Assembly (NCBI GenBank): GCA_905182985.1
Contig: CAJJDN010000068.1
Location: forward strand, 497,629 to 508,491
Direction of reading: 5' to 3'
Source of the DNA: Paramecium sonneborni
Taxonomy: Eukaryota; Ciliophora; Oligohymenophorea; Peniculida; Parameciidae
Length of the DNA: 10,863 bases
The translations under genes were made by a program, and so were the position numbers. The notes beneath the pieces are model-generated. The model had not been told where the DNA came from and made no database searches. It saw only the letters and a list, made by a program, of their open reading frames with translations. Shown in pieces: positions 1-8,635 of the stretch; position 1 is the stretch's first letter, and each line of letters begins with the position of its first letter.

Positions 1-389
1 CAAACTTAAATCTCACTTAAAGTGAACAACAAAATGCATTTTAAGTCGAATTATGTAATTATCTAATACTTTCTAATTAAAACGTTCTATATTAAAACTG
101 TATTTTCAATAAACCTTTTTTATATATTTAACCCTCAAAGATTGAAAATAAGATTTTTTAAAATTGTTTTGAAAAATAATTTATTTTATGTATTATAATT
201 GAACAAAGAGATTAAAATTTGATATGTTTTCAGCATCATTTGCCCTTATAATTTTAAAAAATTTTCAAATATAGAAATATTTATTAATAACAAAACTAAT
301 TTGAATGCTAGAATCAATAGAAGTCTAAAAAATTTTTACCTTATTAAGACTGATAAATCTGTTACTTAAAAGACTTAAAAAAATTTCGT
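1..389. other. AT-rich stretch, no gene seen
   Basis: I found no convincing frame on either strand with TGA as the only stop. The stretch is rich in A and T runs. A 14-base sequence at its very start returns in inverted orientation at 398-411, but that second copy lies inside a protein-like frame and such matches are expected by chance at this composition. Confidence 0.4.
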
Positions 390-774
390 ATGAAACAGAG
401 ATTTAAGTTTGGGATAGACAACAATTCAATATCTTTTGAAATAATTCGGTGTATATTCTTCCTAATGAATTTAAAATTAAAACTTGGCAAAAAATCTAAT
501 GAAGAACCATATTAACCTTATCTAACATTCCGAAGATAGATTATCCATAATGATATAGAAAATAAATATAGGTAAAAGTGAATAATATATTACTAAATAA
601 ATTTATTTAGCAAAATAATAATACAATGAAAGTTGTAGATTATTTCTCTGTTGTACCAAGAATTATTAATATATTCATTCTACAATAAAAGTATTTATTT
701 TCAATATTCAATTGATGCAAATATTTCCTTATTGTAAAAAGGGATATCAATGCAATTATCTGCATCATCAATGA
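390..774 (+). pseudogene. CCCH zinc-finger protein remnant (Nab2/ZC3H14-type fingers)
   Basis: With TAA/TAG as Gln, an ATG at 390 opens 63 codons (begins MKQRFKFGIDNNSISFE) and stops at TGA 579-581. A second frame, shifted by one base and overlapping it, runs on to TGA 772-774. That second frame holds two Cys/His clusters: CRLFLCCTKNYQYIHST at 634-684, and IFPYCKKGYQCNYLHHQ at 721-771. The second reads C-x5-C-x3-H, and its missing first Cys (spacing C-x5-C expected) is present one base out of frame as TGC AAA TAT TT at 716-726. The first has C-x5-C and a His but lacks the third Cys. This is the spacing of poly(A)-RNA-binding fingers of the Nab2/ZC3H14 family. One frameshift joins the two halves, so I read it as a decayed gene; a sequencing error at about 570-580 would rescue the first break but not the missing cysteines. 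The N-terminal half is unidentified. Confidence 0.45.
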
Positions 775-922
775 AATAGAAATTCATTATAAAAATTCAT
801 AATGCAGTTATGAAAATTCAAATATAAAACGATATAATTAATTTTGGAGAAATAATATTCAAATGATTTATTTGAAAATAATTAGGAATTATAATGATTT
901 ATTTCACATAATCATAGCTTTT

Positions 923-1468
923 TCAATTTTTGAATTGATTTTTTTAGAGCTAATAGAGAAGTATTGAATGCTTCAACTAAGAAACTTGGAAAAATTTATT
1001 TGACCCATATGATTATTAAATTACTCTTATAGTAAATTGTGTATCTATTCTTCTTTATAGCCTTCTAGAAATGTATGATTATTTTCTTGATTAGTTTTTA
1101 AATAAATTAATAGCTCTTTTCTCCTATTATATTTAAAACAATTTAATTTTTTCTATTTCTGGCTGTTATTATTATAGGTTTATCACTTTTCTCAATATTT
1201 AAATTTTTTTTAGAGAAATTTAAAGCATTCGGTCTAGGAATCTAAAAGGATTGAACTTATTTTTCTAAATTATATAATTATTCTTCTTTTTATTGTGGTG
1301 AATAATGTTTTAGAACTAAATCTGCAAATCCTTATGATTCCTGATTGGATCTCGTGATTTGAGTAAATTATTCTCTTTATTTACATAATATTATTCAAGA
1401 CTTGCTGTTTACTGCTTCAATTATTTTGCTGTTTCTCTCAAAAGTTCATACTGCTATAGAGTTTTCAA
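923..1468 (-). pseudogene. Gln-rich coiled-coil-like open frame, unknown family
   Basis: On the minus strand 181 codons are free of TGA between TGA at 1469-1471 and TGA at 923-925. The first third looks like real protein: YELLRETAKQLKQQTASLEQ, then YYVNKENNLLKSRDPIRNHK, with a heptad-like spacing of Leu and charged residues; after about residue 80 it becomes Lys/Ile/Gln-rich and less convincing. There is no ATG near the start, so it would need an upstream exon or is a fragment. A stretch upstream (1475-1740, containing QYPFPFYLQNPKG around 1630-1665) also reads like protein on this strand but is broken by stops and I could not join it by a clear intron. It lies downstream of the lectin-like gene, same strand, about 270 bases away. 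Length alone is not significant at this base composition; the call rests on residue pattern. Confidence 0.35.
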
Positions 1469-1741
1469 TCAAATGGGATAATGATATATATTACCTTATT
1501 GGAGTTTGAGTTCTAAATTAAAGAATTTAAATAACAACCAGAGTAATTTCAGAATATATTTTACTTTCTTTAAATAAAATAAATATTTATTCAATAATAT
1601 AAATGTAGCAATAGAAAATAATTACCTTTTGGGTTTTGTAAATAGAATGGAAATGGGTATTATGATAATTCATTATTTTGAGAATTGTTCTTATATAATT
1701 GAGATTTGGTTATGGTTATAAATATAATATGATTATATTGA

Positions 1742-2568
1742 TCATTAATTTAATATTTAAATTTTCACAATAGACTATTCTGTAATAGATTGATCATAAA
1801 GAATTTATGTAATTTCAAGTGATGATGACTGAATACTTATTTTTAATTTATTATATTATTAAAATGCTTACTTAAATATGGGGAAGAAACCTACATAATT
1901 CATTTATTTAAAACAATTATAAGTAAAAGAGTGAGTCTTTTTAGTACTACAGGAATTACATTTATTAAAATCTGCTTGAATTTTCTTATTATTGTTTTCA
2001 CATTTAACTTACAAAATCATTTTAAGTTGTGTAGTTGATTTGTCAACCAAATAATCATAGTTTCCAGTTGTAGTATAAATTTTATTTAATTAAACTAATT
2101 CTAAATAGAATGTAGGCAATATGTTTAAATCTAAAACTTCTTTTCTACTTGTTCTTATGCTAAAACATTCTAATGCTTTATATGATTTTGTAAATTAATA
2201 GGCGACCCAAACCTAAGAATGACTATTTGGAGTTTCAACTTCAAACCCTATTATTAATTTAAACTTAATTATTACTAAAAGCTAGTAATAAAATAAAACG
2301 AATTTATACATGTTTAAGTTATGGTTGTAATTGATAATTTAAACCCCACTTAAGGCATTTCTTGTTCAAAATGTTCATGAGTGAAAAATACTTAAGGTAT
2401 TTTTTCAAATGTATCCGAAAAAGGTATAGTAGCTGATCGGGTGTGACCAAAATTACAAACAAAGCCTGTATCAAAAGTATAATCAAAGTTCCTAGCTAAT
2501 CCAGTATCGTAATATATGAAAGGATATACTAATCTAGCAGTTGCCAATAAAATTAAGAATTTTTCCAT
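1742..2568 (-). CDS. H-type-lectin-like secreted protein, Paramecium family
   Basis: ATG at 2568-2566, stop TGA at 1744-1742. Removing two 28-nt introns (2309-2282 and 2275-2248) gives 257 codons exactly, 256 residues, with many TAA/TAG read as Gln and no in-frame TGA. The N terminus MEKFLILLATARLVYP is a likely signal peptide, so the product should be secreted or surface-bound. Residues about 20-105 carry the features I associate with the H-type lectin fold: YDTG, FGHTRSATIPF, then FEKIPQVFF, ITTITQTSF and SQVWVAYQF. The C-terminal half has the Cys-rich tail I recall from Paramecium members of this family: ADFNKCNSCSTKKTHSFTYN followed by a Cys. As I remember them, relatives are longer, so this may be a shortened member. 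No lesion is visible, unlike its neighbours. The sugar ligand cannot be predicted. I am confident of the frame, fairly confident of the family. Confidence 0.8.
2248..2275 (-). other. 28-nt intron 2 of the lectin-like gene
   Basis: It starts GTAATA and ends AATAG. Only six bases (2276-2281, CTTTTA) separate it from intron 1. Either intron alone leaves a frameshift; both together restore the frame to the downstream domain. The alternative is one 62-nt intron (2248-2309), which also keeps frame but gives TQTWFEV and would be unusually long for this type of organism. Confidence 0.55.
2282..2309 (-). other. 28-nt intron 1 of the lectin-like gene
   Basis: It starts GTATAA and ends ACTAG on the minus strand, matching the GTA...TAG form and length of Paramecium introns. 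Removal together with intron 2 joins ACA T to CTTTTA to GGTTT, giving TQTSFRFEVETP across the junctions, the residues expected at this point of the lectin domain. The length is not a multiple of three, so retention shifts the frame. Confidence 0.6.
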
Positions 2569-2736
2569 TATTTTTATTTCTATTTTTCGAACTTCGGAAA
2601 TTGAAATATAATTTAATCTAATTTATTTTTTAAATTAATATGAATATATAATCAAATATTTTTCTAGTATTTTAGATGAAATAGATTTCATTTTTGATAA
2701 GGAGGATTTTTTGGTTTCCCTTTACATTTAAGAAAT

Positions 2737-3177
2737 ATGAATCATAATAATTATTTTTTGAAAATGGCTTAAATGAATCGAAATATTAAAACAACCAAAA
2801 AGACAAAATAATAATTTTAAAAAAGCCTAGAATGGTTTCATTTGAAAAATAATAAACTTTATTTGTCCAAAATGTTAGATTGCAGCTAATTAAGATCATC
2901 GAAAAAAATAGTCGATGATTACTGCAAAAATATATTGAAAAATAAATTAATTAGGAAATATTTAATTCAGCTTATTCATCAGAATAATATTTTTTAAAAA
3001 TATTCTATAAAGAAAGCATTAACATCATCTATAAATCCTGAATAATAATATTAAGAGTATTTCACAGATGAATTTTATATAAAATGTAGAGATTTTTTTC
3101 TCAAATGTACATATTTTGATGTAAATATTTAGAATGATCTGCAATTAGTATTATTGAAATCTTTGTTTGTTGAATGA
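2737..3177 (+). CDS. hypothetical protein, 146 residues
   Basis: ATG at 2737 opens 146 codons ending at TGA 3175-3177; in-frame ATGs also occur at 2764 (reads MAQMNRNIKTTKKTK) and nearby. The frame is open upstream to about 2697. The product is basic at the N terminus, then shows amphipathic helical stretches such as YCKNILKNKLIRKYLIQLIH and a conserved-looking part INPEQQYQEYFTDEFYIKCR followed by DFFLKCTYF. There is no signal peptide or obvious metal site. I do not recognise the family. After the stop the same frame remains protein-like to about 3348 (for example RPPFQIICKHNVTLQIL at 3292-3342), so the TGA may be a lesion in a longer gene. The next frame, 3233-3886, lies just downstream on the same strand. 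Confidence 0.45.
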
Positions 3178-3232
3178 AAAATTTAAATATATGTTCATAA
3201 ATTAATGTTTCATTTTAACATAAAAAAAATGA

Positions 3233-3886
3233 TTCAAGCATTATATCAACATCAACCAAAATAAAATCAATAATTGTAATAAATAATTAAAAAAAGGCCT
3301 CCTTTTCAAATTATTTGCAAACACAATGTTACATTGTAAATTTTATGATCTTTAGTAAATATTTAACGAATCAATATCAAGGGGTTATTATAAAGATGTG
3401 TAATAAAATAAATTAATGAACTATAGTTTCTTAATCTAATGGAGCAATTATCACAAGTGCAAGATTAAGACAGTTGTTGACACTAAAAATTATGAGATTA
3501 ATAATATAATACTTTGGATTTGTGATATTGATGGCAAGAAACATAATTTGAAAATTATTGCAATTGATCAAAATAATCATTAAGCAGAATAATTTTCGGG
3601 ATAAAAGAAAATTGAAATCGTAAAATTTACATTTTAAGATTAAATTGTTTTGATTTTAAAATTTGTGAATTTATCAGGTGAAACAGTTGGTAATTTAGTT
3701 ATTATTAAAATTTCAGCTTTCTATGCGTATAAGCCTGATTTGACGATTTTTATTATATTGATTATTAAATTGGATATGTTTTATTTTATGAAATTTCTTT
3801 TATATCTAATTTATAGTATTTTTGAGGAGCAAATTTTCTAATATTGTTTGATAAATATAATTTTAAATAGAAATGTCTTTAAATGA
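3233..3886 (+). pseudogene. OB-fold protein fragment, resembles RPA large subunit
   Basis: This frame is open for 217 codons after TGA 3230-3232 and closes at TGA 3884-3886; ATGs occur at 3326 and 3416. Residues coded at about 3418-3630 look like an OB-fold of the RPA1 DNA-binding type: FLIQWSNYHKCKIKTVVDTK, ILWICDIDGKKHNLKIIAID, then NNHQAEQFSGQKKIEIVKF, which parallels the strand order and the acidic loop/ADxF-like segment of RPA70 DNA-binding domains. Upstream NKINNCNKQ recalls the end of a preceding OB domain. After about 3650 the frame turns into hydrophobic Ile/Phe/Leu-rich residues (for example LTIFIILIIKLDMFYFMKFL) that do not fit RPA, so the homologous part is short. A normal RPA70 is several hundred residues long, so this would be a truncated copy. 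Another frame over 3290-3480 also reads fairly well, which lowers confidence in the N-terminal limit. Confidence 0.35.
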
Positions 3887-4492
3887 GATTAATAACTTAT
3901 TATTTAATCAAATTTTAATTTCTAATAATTTCAAATTAATAAAAGAAATCATTATTGAGTAGAAAGTATGCAAATATAATGATTATATAAATGTTGTAAT
4001 AAAAATATAGTAATTTACATGTGCTTTATCCAATTAATCATCCTAAAATTCTAATCCAAAAACATTATATACTTCTAATACATTTGCTCAATAAGAATCT
4101 AATTTATTGATTTAGGAATGAATAAAAACTATTGAAAAAGTAATTAGAAATTATTTTAATATAATTTTAATTTTCTATTAGACAATACTTATAATAATCG
4201 CTTAAAACCAAATGTTTACTTTTTTTTTTTAAAATAATAAAAGCTAATAATAAATGTAAATAATATTCATAAAGAAATACATATTAACATCTAGTAAAAT
4301 AACACTTAAAGCCAAATCAATTGGAAATTAACAACAGAAATAAGAAATGGATAAAACCACTAGAATAAAAAATAAAATAGTGTAATGACTATATCATACA
4401 AATAAATAAAATTAGCTTGAATCCTTTAGAACTATATAACTATAATGTGCACAGTTATTTATCATATTATTCTAAAAGATTATATATGAACA
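3887..4492. other. no supported gene
   Basis: Only short frames are present. A plus-strand piece near 4320-4430 (NWKLTTEIRNGQN...) has some protein character but no start, no family and a competing frame, so I do not call it. A T run of ten bases sits near 4220. Confidence 0.4.
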
Positions 4493-5333
4493 TCAAAACA
4501 TATTATATGAGACTTTAATTTTAGTAGATTGATAATATTAGTTCAAATATTGCCTACTCATTGTATTTGAAATTTTAAAGGAAATGAACATTTCTTAATA
4601 GAAAACTTGGTTTAGTATAAGACTTGGGCAGTGATTCCGATCAAAATATAAGTTTTTGATCTCATAATCTTTAAGAGTACTCCTTTTGTTTAATCAAAAA
4701 TTTTAGATATTTTAATGTTATTGAATTTTCAAAATTTTCTAAAACATCATTTTCCATATTATCATTAGATTAAACTAAAATTGTTAATGAAAACTGTGAT
4801 AAATCAGCATTTTTTAAAGTAAAAGATTCATAATTTCTTATAACATCTTATTCTGAATTAAATAGAGTTTAATATATGGTTATAAAATTGGATTATGATG
4901 ATTTCTTACTAGTATTCGAAATTAAAGAGCCAATTATCATTTGTTTAATTATTCATTTATTAATGATCAATAAAACCATTTTATTGGGTATTTAAATAGT
5001 TAAAATAGTATCACTATATAATTCAAATAACCATATTAATACATCTTAAAATTGACATAGTTGAGTAGAATATTTAATTTCTTAAACCTTTAAATTTAGC
5101 CTCTTTTACAAATCAAATCAGTATTTTGATTAAAAACTGATACAATAGCCCTTCTAATTGAATTCATCATAAACTTCTAATTCAATAACTATTAATCGAT
5201 TTTTCATTATTAACAATTTATAAAAATCATCTATGGATCCTAAACTTAATTTATCAATCCCAAAAATATTCAAGTAATTCTTGCACTACTTAAACTAGTT
5301 ATAGAAATGGAAACTATAAAATCTGAAATAATA
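4493..5333 (-). pseudogene. leucine-rich-repeat-like protein remnant
   Basis: Three minus-strand frames follow one another. The first (5333-5121, 71 codons) contains NIFGIDKLSLGSIDDFYKLL and MKNRLIVIELEVYDEF, ending at TGA 5120-5118. The second (ATG 4940 to TGA 4664-4662, 92 codons) contains YESFTLKNADLSQFSLTIL and FENSITLKYLKFLIKQKEYS. The third is shifted by one base, overlaps the end of the second and runs 4672-4493: YEIKNLYFDRNHCPSLIL, VFYQEMFISFKISNTM. The recurring L-x-x-L-x-L pattern with Asn and the xLKxLxF spacing resemble leucine-rich repeats of the divergent kind frequent in ciliates. The frame change at about 4672-4664 and the gap at 5118-4941 (other frames there are partly protein-like) indicate decay. 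The plus strand is also open over part of this interval, but its residue pattern is poorer. No substrate or partner can be inferred. Confidence 0.4.
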
Positions 5334-5527
5334 TCACCACAAAAAATTTAGGGAAAATTATTTTTTCTTTTTCTGTTGATTACTTTTTTATTAAAAATAA
5401 TAATAAATAAATTCATAAATTAATTAAGAAACCACAATAAAATTAGAAATAAATTCTAGATTTAAAAGTATTATGCTAATAAAGAAGAGGCACTATTTTA
5501 TTATAATTTTAATTTTCTAAGAATAAG

Positions 5528-5837
5528 ATGGACCAAAATCCCTTAACAAGTGTAAAATTAAAAACGTAACTTCCTCTTCCATTTTAAAATATTAATAAAA
5601 TTACTAAGAAATTATCATCCCTTTCGTTGAAAGATGGATTAAACTAATGAATCTGAGTTTGAAGAATTCATAGACTAAAATTTTGAGTAATATTATTAAT
5701 AATTATTTTAATTCAATTAATTAATGTAACTATATATTAAAAAGATCATTCACTTAAACAAGATGTTAAAACATCTCTAAATCAAGTAAGTAAATACATA
5801 AATTTTCTTTAGTTCTAATTCAAATGTAATGGACTGA
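5528..5837 (+). pseudogene. short frames with MDQ starts, unknown protein
   Basis: ATG at 5528 opens 40 codons (MDQNPLTSVKLKTQLPLPFQ...) to TGA 5648-5650. Inside it, ATG at 5634, in the frame one base over, opens 67 codons (MDQTNESEFEEFIDQNFEQY...) to TGA 5835-5837. Deleting one G at about 5633 would fuse the two into one protein, ...KLSSLSLK followed by MDQTNESEFEEF. A standard-looking small intron GTAAG...TTTAG fits at 5786-5812 (27 nt) or 5790-5812 (23 nt). The acidic start after 5634 and the coiled-coil-like Gln/Leu pattern look genuine. It may be one small gene broken by a frameshift, or a gene starting at 5634. No family recognised. Confidence 0.35.
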
Positions 5838-5872
5838 AATTTAGTAGATTTTTTTCTTTTTTTTTCTTATGA
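5838..5872. other. poly-T/C tract followed by A-rich turn
   Basis: A pyrimidine-rich run (T stretches broken by single C) lies just after the TGA of the preceding frame and directly upstream of the next open frame. It may be intergenic or intronic; no function is claimed. Confidence 0.3.
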
Positions 5873-6229
5873 AAGAAAAATTTAATACAAAAATAAATAA
5901 ATAAAAAAACAGATTTTTAGAAAATTTGTATCCATAAAAAGATTAATCTGATATTGTCATTCAATATAAATACAAGAATTAATTTTAGAATTTCTTTAGA
6001 TAGAAAGTTGTTGAATACATCCCACTTATAAACAGAATGGGGAAAATTTAGCATAAATGAAGATTTGAATGTGTTATAATAAAATTTACGCTTTTAATCA
6101 GAGTTGTATTTTATGGCAAAGAGGATCATGTGAGCAAAAGATTGTTGTAAGAAGTACGTACAAGTTATAAAATATCACTAAATTATTGAAAAAATTATTT
6201 TTAATTTTTTGAATTACACTTAATTTTGA
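5873..6229 (+). pseudogene. open frame with one internal TGA, unknown protein
   Basis: Between TGA 5870-5872 and TGA 6227-6229 a single TGA (6131-6133) interrupts the frame. Protein character is clearest around it: TSHLQTEWGKFSINEDLNV, LQQNLRFQSELYFMAKRIM, stop, AKDCCKKYVQVIKYHQ. There is no ATG near the beginning. It could be the 3' part of the frames starting at 5528 or 5634, joined by an intron or frameshift, but I cannot show that. No family recognised. Confidence 0.3.
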
Positions 6230-7190
6230 ATATGAAAATACTAATAAAGATAGAGCTTGATAAAATCATAATATCATAAACATAATTGATCTAACTATTA
6301 TAATTTTAGAATTCCACCTGTACCTGAAGTTTGATTGATGATTATGATTAAATTAAAACATTTTACGCTAAATATTACTAATCAATCTAGATTATTTTAT
6401 TTAAATAATAAGTGGTGTCTAAATTTTTTATCCAGTTATTTCAACTGATTTAATTTACAATTTCAACAAATTTTGATATTAAAATACTTTTTTAATTGTT
6501 TAAATCTTCAATTAATTGATACTTAATACCAGAAATGATTAGATTTAATTAACCCAACTATTAATTATGTGAAATAATTGCGTTTAAATTATAAATAATA
6601 ATTTATTATAATAAATGGCATATATAATAATATTTGTTTTAGACAAAGTAAATGTAAAGTTTCTTTATATCTGTTCGATTGAGAAGTTGAATCAATGTTT
6701 TTCTAAAATTTAGAATCATAAATTATAGACCTTTCAATAATTATACTCAAAGACTTAATAATATGAATCAAAATCAAATTTAATTGTAAAACTGCAAGTT
6801 GGAGGATTGATGATTAATCTTTTGTCTATATTGTTAAAATCAAATACTCTAAAAATTAAAAGAGAGAGAGTAGTAAAGACAACCAAACACAACAAATCTG
6901 ATTTTAACAAACTATTTTTATCCAAAAAATGGAATGAATCAAATTCTAATAAGTTGAAAAATCTATATATTAATGCCTTGAGGTATAAATGATTATTACT
7001 AAATTAAAAATTAAAATAAAGGGTACTTTTTTTAACTAGATAATTGTTAACATAATTGTAAAGATTGACTTTTAATCCTATCAACAATAAAAAAACGTTC
7101 AATAATTAAAAAATTTGAATTTTCTTAAATTCAGCTTAAACCAAAAAGAATGATATTATTTACATAACAACTCAGGGAAACATAATAAGT
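6230..7190. other. mostly non-coding; one 60-codon Lys-rich frame at 6810-6992
   Basis: ATG 6810 to TGA 6990-6992 reads a Lys/Asn-rich 60-residue peptide (MINLLSILLKSNTLKIKRER...) with no TAA, TAG or CAA/CAG at all. Because genuine frames here are rich in Gln coded by TAA/TAG, the complete absence of Gln argues for chance. Around 6311-6450 a few protein-like words occur (RIPPVPEV, LFYLNNKWCLNFLSSYF) between TGAs. Nothing here can be assigned. Confidence 0.35.
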
Positions 7191-7565
7191 ATGAAACAGT
7201 TATAAAATTTTAGAGATCAATTTAATGAAATTCTTGAAAATACTGAAATATTCAGTTATTTAAGCTAAATTCAAAATTCAAAATAGACAAAAGAATACAA
7301 AAATCTAAAGACGGTAGAAAAGTGGATTGTTAATTGGAACAAACAGGCTCTAAGAAAAGCTGGAAGATAGTATAGTAAATTGTTGATATCAACACTAAAT
7401 AATGAAGATGGAAAAAGTAAGGCTAATGGTATGAGATAATAAGAAACTATTATGAATAATAATTTTTGTTTTAATAATTAGAAAAACTAAAGTTTTTCAG
7501 ATTGGAGAATATAGAGATGATGTAAGAACAGGATTTTGGAGATTCTAAGATTAGAATGAAAATAT

Positions 7566-7596
7566 GTATAAACTTATTATTATCTAAATTTGAAAG
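7566..7596 (+). other. intron in repeat gene ending AAG
   Basis: Starts GTATAA, ends GAAAG, 31 nt. Splicing joins AAT AT to T GGA GAT GGT, giving NENIGDGFYDN, the expected repeat junction. Comparable introns with the same AT|T-type phase and an AAG end lie at 7745-7767 (23 nt) and 7966-7990 (25 nt), and an AAG-ending one at 8266-8293 (28 nt); TAG-ending introns of the gene lie at 7669-7702, 7840-7865, 8495-8526, 8599-8636, 8734-8760 and 8831-8861. Confidence 0.55.
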
Positions 7597-8101
7597 TGGA
7601 GATGGTTTTTATGATAATTAAAATTAAAAGATTGCCTTATGGTTATATTTGAGTTCTAGTTATTTTGAGTAAATATTTATAATGGATCTACAATTATAAT
7701 AGACAACTAGGGAGATAGAAAATAGATTTTGATGATAAAATCATGTAGAATTTTTTTATAATATAAGTGGAGGTGGTTAATACGACAAATGAGGTTTGAA
7801 GAAAGGAAACTGGGTTGATTTGTTTGAAAATTTCTATAGGTAAATATTTAGAATATTAATATTAGTTAGTGTTAAATCATTTTTAAGTGTGAGTATCATA
7901 ATGGTAAAAAATAGGGTAAATAGGATATTTGACCTAGGGTAAGAGTGACAACCATTTTAATAAATGTAAAATATTTTCTCTTATTTAAAGTGGATGTGGG
8001 TTATATGATCAAAATGGATTGAAAAATAGAAATTCGATAGATATTTGTGGTGATTTTGATATGTAATCATTGTTACATTATTTAGTTAAAATTAAGTTAC
8101 T

Positions 8102-8153
8102 TATAGTAGATATCAATTAATTAATATTGAAAATAAAACTAATAGGAAAATTA
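8102..8153. mobile_element. possible IES-like insertion inside an intron
   Basis: The intron region between two repeat halves (8063-8160) is about three times longer than its counterparts. Inside it the left edge TATAGTAG fits the Paramecium internal-eliminated-sequence end consensus TAYAGYNR at every position; the right edge ...AATTATA is a weaker mirror match with T for the conserved C. Removing about 50 bases bounded by TA would leave a 46-nt intron ending TATAAAG, like its sister introns. The exact right TA is ambiguous (8152, 8154 or 8156). Weak evidence at this AT content. Confidence 0.2.
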
Positions 8154-8616
8154 TATAAAGTAATTGTTATAAACAGTATTATGGTAAATATAAAAATGAT
8201 TATAAAACTGGCAGATGGGATATTTATTAAATGAATTATGGGAGAATGTCAAAAAAAGAATTGAGGTATAATCTTATTATTATTATTTATAAGTGGTGGA
8301 GGATTTTATAGCCAAAATAGTTTGAAAGTAAGATTATGGGCAGAAATGATTAAAAATTGTTCTTGGTATTCATAAAATTTTAGAAATATAATATTAGTAT
8401 TTGTTAAAAAATTGAGAAAGGAGAGTATAAAAATAGTATAAGACAAGGAAGATGGTCCATCAATAATAAGATTAGAACGAATTTTATACAAGATGTTAAT
8501 ATATATCAATTAATTTTTACTATTAGTAATGGTGGACTTTACTTAGATTAAGAATAGAAGAAGGGTAAATGGGTAAAACTTATTGAAGATTTTTATGAGT
8601 ATTATATCATATATGA

Positions 8617-8635
8617 TTAATTAATTAATTAATTA
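8617..8635 (+). repeat. (TTAA) microsatellite in an intron
   Basis: Nearly five copies of TTAA lie at the 3' end of the intron 8599-8636, making it 38 nt, the longest simple intron of the gene. Downstream the reading frame no longer joins cleanly, so the expansion may have come with loss of function. Confidence 0.7.

Noticed and set aside
1..411. 14-base inverted repeat (1-14 and 398-411) suggesting a small transposon
   Set aside because: The second copy lies in a protein-like frame, the match does not extend inward, and about one such pair within 400 bases is expected by chance at this AT content.
1358..1680. Plus-strand frame opposite the coiled-coil-like piece
   Set aside because: Its residues are Cys/Leu/Phe-rich and motif-free; it overlaps the more plausible minus-strand frame.
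3650..3841. 63-codon frame as a separate membrane protein
   Set aside because: It is the hydrophobic tail of the longer frame 3233-3886 read with a non-ATG start.
4571..5140. Plus-strand frame over the leucine-rich-repeat region
   Set aside because: The minus strand gives better residue patterns (repeated L-x-x-L-x-L, acidic residues); the plus frame is rich in Ile/Phe/His without motif.
6807..6992. 61-codon frame open in the universal code
   Set aside because: It has no Gln at all, no family, and a length expected by chance; listed only within a gap entry.
7790..7932. TGA read as Trp (alternative genetic code)
   Set aside because: Only one of the two TGAs falls where Trp is expected; the others in the window do not, and the lectin-like gene ends properly at TGA.
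8306..8509. 67-codon minus-strand frame
   Set aside because: It lies antisense to clear repeat units of the plus-strand MORN-like gene and is a shadow.
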